Origin: Boothiomyces macroporosus
Taxonomy: Eukaryota; Chytridiomycota; Chytridiomycetes; Rhizophydiales; Terramycetaceae
Length of the DNA: 15,617 nt
NCBI GenBank assembly: GCA_027604185.1
Contig: JADGKB010000196.1
Location: 1-15,617, forward strand
Direction of reading: 5' to 3'
Shown: positions 1 through 8,903 of the stretch, piece after piece
How positions within the stretch are numbered: position 1 is the stretch's first letter
Layout of the letters: every line of letters starts with the position of its first letter
Position numbers and translations under genes: made by a program
Notes under the pieces: generated by a model
What the model saw: the letters and a program-made list of their open reading frames with translations, nothing else
What the model was told of the DNA's origin: nothing
Databases searched by the model: none

Positions 1-71
1 GGACTTGAACCTGCGACCACAAAGTGGAACAGATTTCAAGTCTGTCGCCTTAACCGCTCGGCCACGTTGTC
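1..71 (-). tRNA. tRNA-Ser(UGA), 3' end cut by window edge
   Basis: Read on the minus strand from 71 down, the sequence opens with acceptor arm GACAACG, has the A-box region TGGCCGAGCGGTTAAGGC, an anticodon stem-loop whose loop is CTTGAAA (anticodon TGA), a long variable arm with a CCAC/GTGG stem typical of class II serine tRNAs, and the B-box GGTTCAAGTCC. The window ends inside the T arm, so about the last dozen bases including the 3' acceptor strand are missing. No intron is visible. It closely resembles the tRNA-Ser(AGA) at 8684-8765. Confidence 0.93.
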
Positions 72-777
72 ATCGCCATTTTAACATGCGAACTTATCTC
101 ACTTTATTAATAATAAAAATATGCTGAAGCTTCTAAAGAGGTTCTTATATACTAAACCAAGATGCATAATGCATAAGTTTGGGTCAGGTGACTTAGTACA
201 ATAGCATATACCATCGTTCTTTGGCAGCGATTTGATAGACGACCATTACGAGTAGAGGACAAATGAGACTATTAATGTATATATTATTAACACGATAAGG
301 ATGTATAGTCGTGGTTAGGTAAGTGATAAGCGGTCAATGTTAGGAAATCTGTATGTACCAGAGAGAAAGAAGGGTTGGACGTAACACTATCTATTATAGT
401 TCCAAGTGTAATGCATCAGATTGGTTGGTTCTTTGAATGAAATGGGGGTAATAAAATAAACCTAACTGTAAATCTGTCCATTTATTCATTTCAGTACGCT
501 CACCATCTAAACTATCGTCTCATGTTACATCATCATATGTTACGCGGTCTTCGATACGATTCACTGCAAGATTAGAAAACAATCCATATTATTGCGGCTC
601 TTCCAACCACCAATTGTGAGAGACATTCTATCCTCTTACCATGTAATGTAATTCGCGTGATGTGTACATAAAAATAATCCTCCTGTTCACTTCCTATACT
701 GTTAGAGGGTAATTACTTGTATTCAATAGAATAAAGTATGTTATGTTTAAAAAATTACAAAGAAAAGATTCTGTCAT
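72..777. other. AT-rich stretch without a recognisable gene
   Basis: No reading frame longer than about 60 codons and no coding-like stretch was seen on either strand. It separates the tRNA gene from the retroelement debris. I looked for an LTR (TG...CA ends, terminal copies) near 600-740 because the gag-like relic follows, but found no second copy to support one. Confidence 0.5.
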
Positions 778-1370
778 ATATAGAGAAGGTTTATCTATTA
801 GCTGGCCATGATACGCTATTCATCAAGTATTATGTCACAAGATACATCCAGGAGAACCAGCAAATCCCAGTTGCAGATGAGAAATTCGTATGATCCATCC
901 TTTATCTCCTCAACAAAGGGGCTGCATGGAAGCCGAAAATGCCGAGAAGCGAATGAAAGGAGTTCTCATTCCGTATGTTTCCGGATATAACCTCTGTACT
1001 CAGTAAATTCGATCAACAACCATCAATAACTTGGTTACTTTGAAATGCTAAATCTCTAAAAAATAGGATATACAGTGACAACAAGATTGATGAAGCTGAA
1101 CCAATTGGAGTAGACCCAACCATTATTGACGACCTTAAATCACTAAACATACCATTTAATGAAGACAGAAGTGTGGGTAATCAGTTTGAGAAGACCCGAT
1201 GTCATATCTGAGGTAGAGTTGCCTCAATTTTAACGGATGTTAGTTGATCTGTTCATATAGCTAATCCCTACGCTAAAAGTATTCAAGCAAAGGCTGAATC
1301 AAAAGCAGCTTCAAGTATTATATATGCAAAAAGAAACTCGGAGAGCTTTAAATGTAGTGGTCATTGATCC
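778..1370 (+). mobile_element. Degenerate gag-like retroelement relic (tentative)
   Basis: Reading the plus strand with several stop codons and frame changes gives long coherent amino acid runs (for example TLFIKYYVTRYIQENQQIP at about 811-866, then a segment ending TSVLSKFDQQ, then IDEAEPIGVDPTIIDDLKSL at about 1088-1147). A late stretch around 1350 reads FKCSGH, which could be the remains of a zinc knuckle. This layout recalls a capsid/gag protein, but no motif is decisive. At least four in-frame stops make it dead. It lies opposite in orientation to the copia relic that follows, so the two need not be one element. Confidence 0.25.
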
Positions 1371-1395
1371 AAACTAAAGAGATTTATTATACTGT

Positions 1396-1911
1396 CAGGA
1401 TGAGAATTGGAAAACTTCAAACACCATCGATTTCACTTTTCCTTCATATTTGAGCTTCTCAACTAAAGCACGAGCAAAGTCGTCATCAACGAAAAGTGTG
1501 AGGTAGCAGATAATCCTATCTTGTCGGTAGACATATCCACAAGTCATACAAACAAAATCCTTCATCATGCCATCTAACTGTGATAACTATCATTAACCCA
1601 TGACTAATAGACAGACCATGCTAGTCAACAATCATGTCATAACCTTGAGGAATTTCCATAAAGATCTCTTCATTCAACCGTTCATTGAGAAACGCAGTCT
1701 TTGTGTCAACAGAGAGTACAACTCAACCATAAGAATTAGCCAAGCGAAGAAAGATTCGAAATGAGCTACGCTTGAGAGTGGACAATGATATAGAAAAGCA
1801 GTCTACGCCTTCACGTTGTTGATTTCCCAATTCAACCAAGCGAGCGTTGTACTGGATAATCTCCATTATTCGATTTGTTTTTGTCGTAAACACATATTCT
1901 TCAATTGTCAT
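1396..1911 (-). mobile_element. Ty1/copia reverse transcriptase relic
   Basis: The minus strand encodes the recognisable copia reverse-transcriptase core in broken frames. From 1911 downward it reads VFTTKTN...IQYNARLVELG..QREGVD, matching the conserved VF..K....YKARLVAKG..Q..G.D block. At 1711-1682 it reads VDTKTAFLNE (family: DVKTAFLNG), followed by EEIFMEIPQGYD (EEIYM.QP.GF). Around 1545-1470 it reads YRQDRIICYLTLFVDDD, where FVDD is the YVDD catalytic motif. Stops, frame changes and a shortened span between the PQG and VDD blocks show that it is inactive. No integrase, protease or LTR was identified, so this is an internal fragment. Confidence 0.78.
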
Positions 1912-2227
1912 ATATTTAATATGCCTGCTTACTCGAAATAGTGATAGATCTTATAATTTCCAATAGATAAATGGGAGCACATTCTCCAAACTCAAGTACC
2001 AGATGACTATTACTATCATCAATATATTTGAGTTGATTGGCAAAGTTAGAGTTTTTGCAATAGATTATAAACCAATTGGTCGTTCTTTTACCGCTTCCAA
2101 GCTCGCCGTTAGATAGCATTTGATAGATCACAAGTGATATATCGCAATTTTGTAATACCATTAGATAAGTTTCACTTTGCAAAAGTATGTCAATCTCATT
2201 ACTTGTGGCAATTCAGAGATTAAATTC

Positions 2228-2671
2228 TCAATCACTTTCTTCTTTGATTTTTTTCAGGTAGAGTCTGTGATATAATTCAGACACCAGATGGTCAGGAAGG
2301 ATCGACTTGGACAGCACGTTGCTGCGCTCTTTCAACCTGGCGAATACCTTGTCGTGGTACTAGGTGTTGTAAAAGAGCTCCAGTGCAGAGTTTACGATGA
2401 AAGAGTACGCACGGACCATAGACTTTATCTTTAATTGTTTCAGTAAGGTATCGATTAACTTTCTTTTTTCTCTAATGTCCTTTGCCCCTTTGAGCGTTTT
2501 CGACCCGTGTATACGAATGTGAGTGCTAGTGATTCCCATGTGTTTTCTCTGCGAAAGGATCAAAAATTTGATGGATATCGTTAATTTTACATGAACTTTA
2601 TTCATGTTGCCAGCTTCTACACAGATCGGCAGGTTCTCACTTGCATACTGGTATGACTTGGTGATATGTTC
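2228..2671 (-). pseudogene. Fragment of an unidentified protein-coding gene
   Basis: Unidentified. Minus-strand reading is open from just after a stop at 2674-2672, with an internal ATG at 2605, and gives protein-like sequence rich in Lys, Leu, Ile and His (for example ITKSYQYASENLPICVEAGN, then KRKLIDTLLKQLKIKSMVRA). A single TAG at 2362-2360 interrupts it; beyond it the same frame continues for 43 more good codons (YHDKVFARLKERSNVLSKS...) to a TGA at 2230-2228. The TAG lies at the end of a possible 36-nt GTAAAC...CCTAG intron (2395-2360) whose removal keeps the frame, so this may be spliced and not dead. The coding-like sequence upstream of the ATG suggests a missing 5' part. It may be the downstream half of the gene at 4566-5180. 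Confidence 0.4.
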
Positions 2672-2689
2672 TCAAGACCAGACCAAACA

Positions 2690-2900
2690 TGAAACGTATA
2701 TCAAGATCTTAAAAGCAAATATGCTGTAGATCAAACAGGAGAAATGTCACTTCTTCCTGAAAAAGATCCACTACAAAGCTGTGCTCACTACCAACTTATG
2801 AATCAATTAGATAGTACTTTTGACTATGAGCATCTTCTGGTGCGTTTGTCGTTCTTGGTAGCTGAAAGGGATCGTATTCGTTGTTGACTCTTGAATATCA
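2690..2900 (+). mobile_element. Short LINE remnant
   Basis: At 2783-2826 the plus strand reads AHYQLMNQLDST, close to AHYQMTNPLDST in the LINE reading frame at about 4060-4095. The DNA is also similar: both copies share GCTCACTACCAA followed by a matching GATAGTAC. The flanking translation quickly loses similarity and meets stops. I read it as the C-terminal piece of a second, older copy of the same element, lying just upstream of the better-preserved one. The boundaries are guesses. Confidence 0.4.
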
Positions 2901-2926
2901 TTGAGGCAACTGATGTCTTAACCTAG

Positions 2927-4609
2927 CCAACGCTCACATTTCTAGAATTTTTCACTAAATGTGCAATAGTGTCCACATACTCAGACTTACTACAACTAAT
3001 CAATTTTCTGCATGGCCATTCAAATTCTTTTCTTGGAGGCACAGCATGTGAATTTCTTACTACTCGATGTGAAGACTGGTCCATCTTGAACGGAATGAAG
3101 TTTGCTGCGACAAAGTGTATTTTTGTTGGGGACGAAAATATCCATGATTATAGAATCTATAATGTCCCCATCAGCAGTGAAAAACAGCCAAAATACCTGG
3201 GCATACCTCTGGGAGGGAGTGGAATCGACCTGGCCTTGAACGCACAGCAAAGAGCAACGAAAACGAGGGCAGTAACACATATGCTGGCTGAACTTGGCAT
3301 GAACAGCACAGGGTTTCCTCAAGAAGCATCAGTTAGAATGTACAAAGCCTTTATCCGTCCCACTTTTGAGTATGGACTGCAGCTAGGCACTCTCGATAAA
3401 CCATCACTTGAGTTGCTTCAAAAAGCTCAGAACCTAGCACTCAGAATGATCCTTGGCGCCAACAGAAGCACCTCGATTGCCGCAATGCACAAGCTATGTG
3501 TGCTAGAAACTGTATCCCAGAGAAACAACTATCTCTCCACTTGTTTCTTTGCTCCCCTCATCAACAATGATCCTCAAGTCCAAGACTTTCCAGCTACCAC
3601 TCTGGTCCAAGCTCAAATCCGCACTCACACTGCTTCCACTTTATTCAGCAAAGCAGTGACTCAGAACTCACTGCTCCAGTCCTTATTGAACCGAGCAAAC
3701 CTCAATGCTCTCCGATGGATCCCCTTTGAAAATCAAGTCCAAGATCTAGTCCAGCTCCCAGAGAAATCCTACTTTTACGACCTACTAGTTAACATGGAAG
3801 CTCCTTACCATCGTCCTGATCCAGAAACTGTCACTGTAGCTGGTGCTGTGTGTCTTGTTGAAAAAGAAACTACCAGGGTTGTGTTGACTTCAAAAGTAAA
3901 AATGCAAAAAAAAATTCGAGCGGCACTCCTTAAATGGCTAACTGGTGGCGTGGCACGACATCAAGAATGCAAATGTGGACAAGAACTCTCACGGTCGCAT
4001 GCAGTATTATGCTCTGGAGTAGGTGCATTTCTGAACCAGCATCTGCCTAGAAGCTCAGCTCACTACCAAATGACGAACCCTTTGGATAGTACCATTAACT
4101 TTTATCGCTTAGAGAGGAACCCTGAGGTGTATCTACTTATATTTCGATGCATCCAAGCCATCTATGTTAACTGTTTGGGCTACCAGCAAAGACCCAATGG
4201 CTACTACTCTAGCGAAGAGCAGGCTAGAAACGATGCAGCAGCTGCTGGTCTAGAGCCCAATATCGTTGAATACTTTCCCATGGACGCTCCTGATATAGTG
4301 CAGCTTGCACAGACTGTGTCTGCTTGGCCCTCAGAACCGCCAGAAGTGACCATAGCTACCAAATTGGCTCAAGCAACAGACCGTCGACCCTCTGGTCGAG
4401 TGTACACTTGGAATGGAGTGGTAGACTATGAATTCCTGCCAGTAGCCCAGAGAAATGCGATTGCAAGAAGGAACAGAGCTCGAAATAGAGTGCCTAACCG
4501 CTACAACCGCCAATTTGCACTGCCTGCTGCTCAAAGGGCGATTGAAATTGAAGCTATCCATGATGCTATGGACGTTGACGCTGAAATGATAAACAGGCAT
4601 TATTATTGA
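2927..4609 (+). mobile_element. 5'-truncated LINE (non-LTR) ORF2 C-terminal part
   Basis: An uninterrupted frame of about 560 codons, open from a stop at 2924. Its first in-frame ATG lies well inside, so it has no proper start. It carries the region after the reverse-transcriptase palm: CEDWSILNGMKF...KC (a W..NGM.....K block), YLGIPLGGSGID, YKAFIRPTFEYG and LQKAQNLALRMILG, a series common to fungal LINE proteins. A Cys/His cluster follows, C-x-C-x7-H-x3-C (residues 334, 336, 344, 348 counted from 2969), like the zinc motif at the end of many LINE ORF2 proteins. The catalytic YADD motif and the endonuclease are absent, so it cannot work alone. The stop codon sits within a few bases of coding-like host sequence, so the 3' UTR must be nearly absent. 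The intact frame suggests fairly recent insertion. Confidence 0.82.
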
Positions 4610-5180
4610 CTTTGCTCCTCAAATCCTTGATGTGCGCAACCACGATTGAGACGTGACAATTGCCCAAATGCAGTGAGGAGGATTTAACACAGTCCTCAAA
4701 TTGCTTTTGCAATATTTCTAGACCCTTAATAAGGTTATCGCCAGTACTATGCTTCAATTTTTTAAGCTCTTTTAATCTATTGTATGGAACTCTATCCAAA
4801 TGACTAAATACATCATGAATAGTTTATTGCTCCTCTAGTTTGACTAGTGTTCACAAAACTAATTGAATTGGCCGAATATTCGGATTATTTTGGAATTGTA
4901 CATTGAAATTTTGAAGGGAAATTGGATCTGGTTTGTTTACATGTGGTATTTCATGGGTGTGGTCGTTCAAATGTCTAACAACACACCTATCCAACTCTTG
5001 GCAGTAATCAAACTTTAATCTTGGCAACCAGTTTATAGGATATGGTGTTTCCAGGTTACAATGACAGTGGTTCTGATTTTTATTCCTTTTCTTCTTTTTT
5101 GGACTCTCAAGATTAGCATAATGAGAAGAGGGAGCACCGGGAGTGGTGGCAAAATAAACAGACTTGGAATGAGATTTCAT
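4566..5180 (-). CDS. Unidentified two-exon gene running into the LINE
   Basis: Unidentified. I start at the ATG at 5180-5178. Exon 1 (5180-4855, 108 codons plus 2 nt) encodes KSVYFATTPGAPSSHYANLE, a basic patch PKKKKRNKNQ that could be a nuclear signal, and a His/Cys-containing stretch. A 51-nt GTGAAC...TTTAG intron (4854-4804) joins in frame to exon 2, which reads HLDRVPYNRLKELKKLKH and then an amphipathic helix (KGLEILQKQFEDCVKSS). Good coding sequence ends near 4610 (HIKDLRSK); the last 15 codons to the stop at 4566 are antisense of the LINE end, so the true C-terminus is probably lost or replaced. A 20-nt intron choice (4854-4835) would instead end the protein soon after, at a TGA. Role unknown. 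Confidence 0.5.
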
Positions 5181-5607
5181 TATTTCAACAGGTTCAAAAT
5201 GAAATATCGCACAAATAGGAAAACTGCATGTTGTTCTCAATCAGCATGCGTCGGAAGATGTGAAGATGATTAATATTGACTTATTCCTATTTGCTGTATG
5301 CTTACTATTATATCGGAATAACTCTGCTGGAACAAATTGTTTTACAAAGAACCCTTGTTTTATCAGTGGACACATTTCTGTCGCAAAAAGTAGCGAAATT
5401 TGCATTTTGCTATGAAACTTCAAATAATGATGTTATACATTTCAAATTTTGTTGTGAATGTAAGGAATTTGCAGTCGCAAGTTTAGAAAACTTAAATTTG
5501 AAGTGTGTATTAGTTGAATAGCTTTATTATAGTAAATTCCTTTGACGACTTTATGGTATTTAGGGTGGCCATCGTCTCCTGGTACGTACGAAATATCGTT
5601 GCTTTTC
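5181..5607. other. Intergenic stretch upstream of the minus-strand gene
   Basis: Overlapping short frames occur on both strands, but none has convincing composition or a recognisable motif. It presumably contains the promoter of the minus-strand gene starting at 5180. No clear TATA box was seen. Confidence 0.4.
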
Positions 5608-5724
5608 GGATCGTTTCCACGTGATATCGTATTGTATCGTTCCATAGTGTACGATACGATAGGATGCGAAAATGTAGTCTAAGGATACGATACAATACGG
5701 AACGATGTCACGTGGGAACGATAC
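5608..5724. repeat. Imperfect inverted repeat of ATACGATA words with paired CACGTG
   Basis: The left arm (about 5608-5643) and right arm (about 5684-5724) are imperfect reverse complements. Both contain CGTATTGTATCGT-type sequence and a palindromic CACGTG (5618-5623 and 5709-5714). The 40-nt centre and the following bases up to about 5790 hold further ACGATACGATA words. The arms differ by small indels. It could be a degraded MITE, a local satellite or a regulatory dyad: CACGTG is the E-box core bound by Pho4/Cbf1-type bHLH factors, and GATA words recur. The sequence does not decide between these. Confidence 0.7.
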
Positions 5725-5994
5725 GATACGAATACGAAAATTTAAACCCCAGAGTAAACTATACGATACGAAAACAGACACAAGATACGATCATTGGTTG
5801 GTTTGGTCATGGCGCAATTACGTGAATGAGTGATATTGCAAATTCAACTTGAAAACGATATTATTGATAGACAACCATTTTTACTTGTTTTATTCATCTA
5901 ATAAAGGTGTAAATAAAGAATATCTATTTTCCTTTGAGCATTTTGGATTGTGATAATGTGGGTGGAAAACGTCATTTCAGTTATCCATTAAACT

Positions 5995-6834
5995 ATGGAG
6001 ACAAAACTATTGCTACTAGGAGTAGTATTATTTCTAGGGTTATTAATCATCTTTATCGACATATACGGCTTATTTGCAATATACAAACGTGCAGCAATTA
6101 TATCACCAATTTTCAAACTTGTTGTTACAGTGTTGCTTTTTACAGTGCTGTTACAGTCCATAATTAGCTTGCTAAATACTTTTTTTATACTAGATGGATA
6201 TCTCGCAAGGTTGGCAGGAACGATACTGTACATAGTCATTCTGATAATTACCCTGTTTAATATCCAAATTCTGGAAATATTTTCAGTGTTAAATGAACAT
6301 ATTACTCCAAGGTTAATCTTTAGTTTCAGAGTATTTGCAGTGCTTTGGCATGTCATATTATTAATTCCAAATTACATTACTTTATTTTATGGCGACCTCT
6401 TGCCCAATTGGATTACCGTCACAGGTCCTATTGGTGTTTCACTGTATATACTAACTTCAGCTATCTATGACAATTCGCAGGGAATATTTCTTGTTATTTT
6501 ACTCTACAATTCAAAACAAAAACACAAACGCAAACTGTCGCAAAAAAGTTTGGAATGTTTAAAAAACATGGTTCTGTCCAACTTCTGTATTCTAGTTTTA
6601 GACTGGGCAGCTATCATATTGTACCTGTCAGAGATATACAAGTTTGTTTCTGGAATACAGCTGGTAGATGTCGACTTTCTTGTCGTTCAAATTTGTGAAC
6701 TCGTTTCCTGTCTCCATGCAACCTGCATGATCTTTGTTATCAAAATGCTTATCGACTTTACTTTTGCCGACAAGAAAGCAAACAGAAACCAAAAGGTTGA
6801 ACAGGAACAGGATACAATCAAACTAACACGCTAA
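5995..6834 (+). CDS. Seven-transmembrane protein of unknown function
   Basis: A single-exon frame of 279 residues from ATG 5995 to TAA 6832-6834. Hydrophobic segments lie at roughly residues 5-27, 36-63, 72-97, 108-132, 140-171, 190-212 and 225-257, giving a seven-helix plan with an extracellular-type short N-terminus (METK) and a charged cytoplasmic-type tail (ADKKANRNQKVEQEQ). A Lys/Arg-rich loop, SKQKHKRKLSQK (173-184), sits between helices 5 and 6. This looks like the uncharacterised seven-helix membrane proteins of fungi and resembles a receptor in layout. I saw no rhodopsin-class motif (DRY, NPxxY) and no opsin-type retinal lysine motif, so a sensing role is only a guess. No in-frame stop or intron is needed. 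Confidence 0.8.
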   Translation: METKLLLLGVVLFLGLLIIFIDIYGLFAIYKRAAIISPIFKLVVTVLLFTVLLQSIISLLNTFFILDGYLARLAGTILYIVILIITLFNIQILEIFSVLNEHITPRLIFSFRVFAVLWHVILLIPNYITLFYGDLLPNWITVTGPIGVSLYILTSAIYDNSQGIFLVILLYNSKQKHKRKLSQKSLECLKNMVLSNFCILVLDWAAIILYLSEIYKFVSGIQLVDVDFLVVQICELVSCLHATCMIFVIKMLIDFTFADKKANRNQKVEQEQDTIKLTR

Positions 6835-6935
6835 TCGAAAATAATACTTTTACCAGAAAAGCCTACAATTGATATGATAGACAATTACTTTCTCATCAAG
6901 AAAAGTAAAAATTATGAAGGGGTTAAAAATCAAGA

Positions 6936-7177
6936 ATGTCATTTAGTGTGTTGGATGCAATCAAAGGAAAAGTTGATCGTTTAAAATAATTCCGTGAAAT
7001 TTGGTAGAGTGCGAGGAGAGAGTACAACTTTACAGGAAGGAATTTAATAATAGGATTGAAAGCTTGGAAGAAACGGTTAGGATTTACCAAAGTATATTCA
7101 AAGCCGTAATTCAAGATCCTACATTAAATGTAGACACCACTCTTGGTGCTGAATTTGAAGGCAGGTGGGTGAGCTAG
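6936..7177 (+). CDS. Small two-exon coiled-coil protein
   Basis: Exon 1 (6936-6978) encodes MSFSVLDAIKGKVD plus one base. Removing a 29-nt GTTTAA...GGTAG segment (6979-7007) joins it in frame to exon 2 (7008-7177), which reads QCEERVQLYRKEFNNRIESL and ends GAEFEGRWVS before TAG 7175-7177. The result is 70 residues, mostly one charged amphipathic helix (about residues 10-50) with heptad-like spacing, so a coiled coil is likely. Without splicing, exon 1 stops after three more codons. I do not recognise the family. It lies tail-to-tail with the minus-strand gene at 7396-8304. Alternatives are a relic of a longer gene or a frameshifted ORF. Confidence 0.5.
6979..7007 (+). other. Probable 29-nt intron
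   Basis: The segment begins GTTTAA and ends GGTAG. It contains an in-frame TAA (reading from exon 1, phase 1), is 3n+2 long, and its removal joins two coding-like stretches in the correct frame. The 5' site is weak and no CTAAC-type branch word is obvious, so it is less certain than the introns in the tyrosinase gene. Confidence 0.45.
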
Positions 7178-7395
7178 ATGACATTTATCGTTGAATCAAA
7201 GTCTATAACACAAGCTTCCAAGTAATGATAATTATTAAAAAAGATATTGTTTTGCAATCCACTGACCCAATTAAAGTATATTTACTAAATATATATCATC
7301 TTAATCATAATGTACATTGCTTTCATTGAATTCATGTATTTCCCATTCCTGGTCTATATCTGTTTGCTCAGGAATCCTATTTTGAAACATACGTG

Positions 7396-8304
7396 TTAAA
7401 TGTCCTTCAGTTGGCCTTGTTGCACTCTAATATTAATCCAAATATTAACCACAGTTTCCGGGATTACTCGGTAGTAGGCATCTAATGTATTTTCAAAAGA
7501 AGAAAGAATATTTGACATTTGTGTCTGTCGTACTTTACACTCCTCTACGCTTAACCTATGTAGCTCTTTCATTTTTCTTAATTCCTCTCTTGCATGCTCT
7601 AAAATGTTCATTGCTATTCTAGCTGAACTGTGAAGTGAATCAATTTGTTTTCCCTATTGTTTCGTACTGGTCGAAACAGCCCTGAAATTGCTGGTGGAGG
7701 TGGTTCTTTGATATGTTCTTCCTGTGCGTGAGTTGGCAAGTCCGCAATATATGAAGCCCAGGTTATCCAATTTGCACTTGAACTTTCATATCTTTCTCCC
7801 CATTCCTGTTTCAACAACCGAACTATTTCAAATAAATCACTGTTACTTGCAGCTCCACTTCTATCTGTACTTTTGGGTGCAACAAATTGAGCTTGTACAA
7901 CAGTCCAGTGTGCCTTGGTCACTACATTAAATGAGTAGGGGCACACAAAAACTGCGACGGGACCGGTGCTATTAAAGTTTTGCAAGGTAGTGATAGAAAT
8001 GTTTCCAGGCAGGTGAAAATGATTACTTTTTTTTATTCTGATGAATTTGTTAATGTCCTGAATGGTTGGTGCTTCTGCGCAGATCTCTGCTGTATTATCG
8101 TCATTGAATTTCACTTCCTTCTGCAGAATATTGTGGAGTAACTCCCAAAGTTTTTCTTTGAATTCTTTTTGTATTTTTACATTGTATTTGATGGATTCCA
8201 TGGGAACTAACGTTTCTGTTTTGCTGGTTTGCGAAATCCTTTATCCATGCTTCTATTATAATTGTGAAATATGCGTCTCTAGTTTCTTTCTCTTCAGATT
8301 GCAT
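7396..8304 (-). CDS. Unidentified three-exon protein with C-terminal coiled coil
   Basis: Unidentified. Proposed exons are 8304-8212 (MQSEEKETRDAYFTIIIEAW..., 31 codons), 8120-7678 and 7627-7396, giving about 255 residues. Intron 1 (8211-8121, GTTAGT...TTCTGCAG, 91 nt) and intron 2 (7677-7628, GTTTCG...TTCACAG, 50 nt, with TTGATTC near its end) both restore the frame. The middle exon has a GNISITTLQNF...VFVCPYSF beta-rich stretch and SSSANWITWASYIADLP; the last exon is a charged helix (NILEHAREELRKMKELHRL). An alternative start at ATG 8201 keeps the frame across intron 1 and reads an equally protein-like helix (QKEFKEKLWELLHN), so the 5' end is open to doubt. If intron 2 is wrong, the gene has a frameshift near 7660. 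Confidence 0.5.
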
Positions 8305-8683
8305 TTAATGTGGCAAAAAACACACACATTGAACTGTACCACTAGATTACGAAAATGACGATTAATGCACAAGATTTTGCAATTCAATAACCTGGATGAA
8401 ACAATAAACAAATAGTAGGGTATATCAAAACCTGAATTTCAATGGTGTCTTCAAAGGAATTCCCATTAATGAAACCAAAGTTCATTGCTTGAGTGGGAGA
8501 TCAAATGGATAGACAAATTTACAGGCAGGGCTTCTTTCACACCAACTGCTTGCCTGAAAGACATTTGGCTAATAAGTGGATATAAGATGAACAAGTTGCA
8601 TGTGTAGCACTTCAAAAAGATGGTTTAGAATTGTGAAACTACAGTATTATATTCGTATAGAGGCAGTCCAACTCTGCTCATAT
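8305..8683. other. Intergenic stretch upstream of tRNA-Ser
   Basis: No gene is called. A 38-codon stretch at 8491-8607 (EWEIKWIDKFTGRASFTP...) looks coding-like, but another frame over the same bases looks about as good and neither has a start or a neighbour to join, so it is not annotated. Confidence 0.4.
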
Positions 8684-8765
8684 GACAACGTGGCCGAGTG
8701 GTTAAGGCGATTGACTAGAAATCAATTTCCCTCTGGGAGCGCAGGTTCAAGTCCTGCCGTTGTCG
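8684..8765 (+). tRNA. tRNA-Ser(AGA)
   Basis: Complete 82-nt class II tRNA. Acceptor strands GACAACG (8684-8690) and CGTTGTC (8758-8764) pair perfectly, with G as discriminator base at 8765. The D-arm/A-box TGGCCGAGTGGTTAAGGC is followed by anticodon loop CTAGAAA (anticodon AGA, read as IGA), a short variable stem and the B-box GGTTCAAGTCC. Six T residues at 8768-8773 form the Pol III terminator. There is no intron. It shares acceptor, D and T arms with the tRNA-Ser(UGA) at the window start. Confidence 0.97.
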
Positions 8766-8767
8766 TA

Positions 8768-8773
8768 TTTTTT
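8768..8773 (+). terminator. Pol III terminator of tRNA-Ser
   Basis: A run of six T begins three bases after the tRNA 3' end; four or more T is the standard Pol III stop. Confidence 0.85.
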
Positions 8774-8806
8774 AATGCATTTCTTTGGTTTTGCACCAAT
8801 AACAAT

Positions 8807-8890
8807 ACTCTATCACTAGTTTACCGATATTGTATTGTTAGTTTACCGATATTCTATTGTTAGTTTATCGATACTCTATCACTAGTTTAC
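8807..8890. repeat. 22-bp minisatellite, 3.8 copies
   Basis: Four head-to-tail units start at 8807, 8829, 8851 and 8873 (the last 18 nt long). Each has the form A(C/T)T(C/G)TAT(C/T)(A/G)(C/T)TAGTTTA(C/T)CGAT. Units 1 and 4 share the CTCTATCACTAG variant, while 2 and 3 share TATTGTTAG. It starts 41 nt after the tRNA. No function is evident. Confidence 0.9.
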
Positions 8891-8903
8891 TAATTGCAAT
8901 ACC

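Noticed and set aside
1916..2182. 88-codon minus-strand frame next to the copia relic
   Set aside because: It starts with an ATG and is open, but it does not match the copia region expected there, nor any other family; left unassigned.
1..8765. Inverted pair of tRNA-Ser genes as ends of a large mobile or integrated unit
   Set aside because: The genes have different anticodons and variable arms and no flanking target duplications were seen; dispersed isoacceptors are the simpler explanation.
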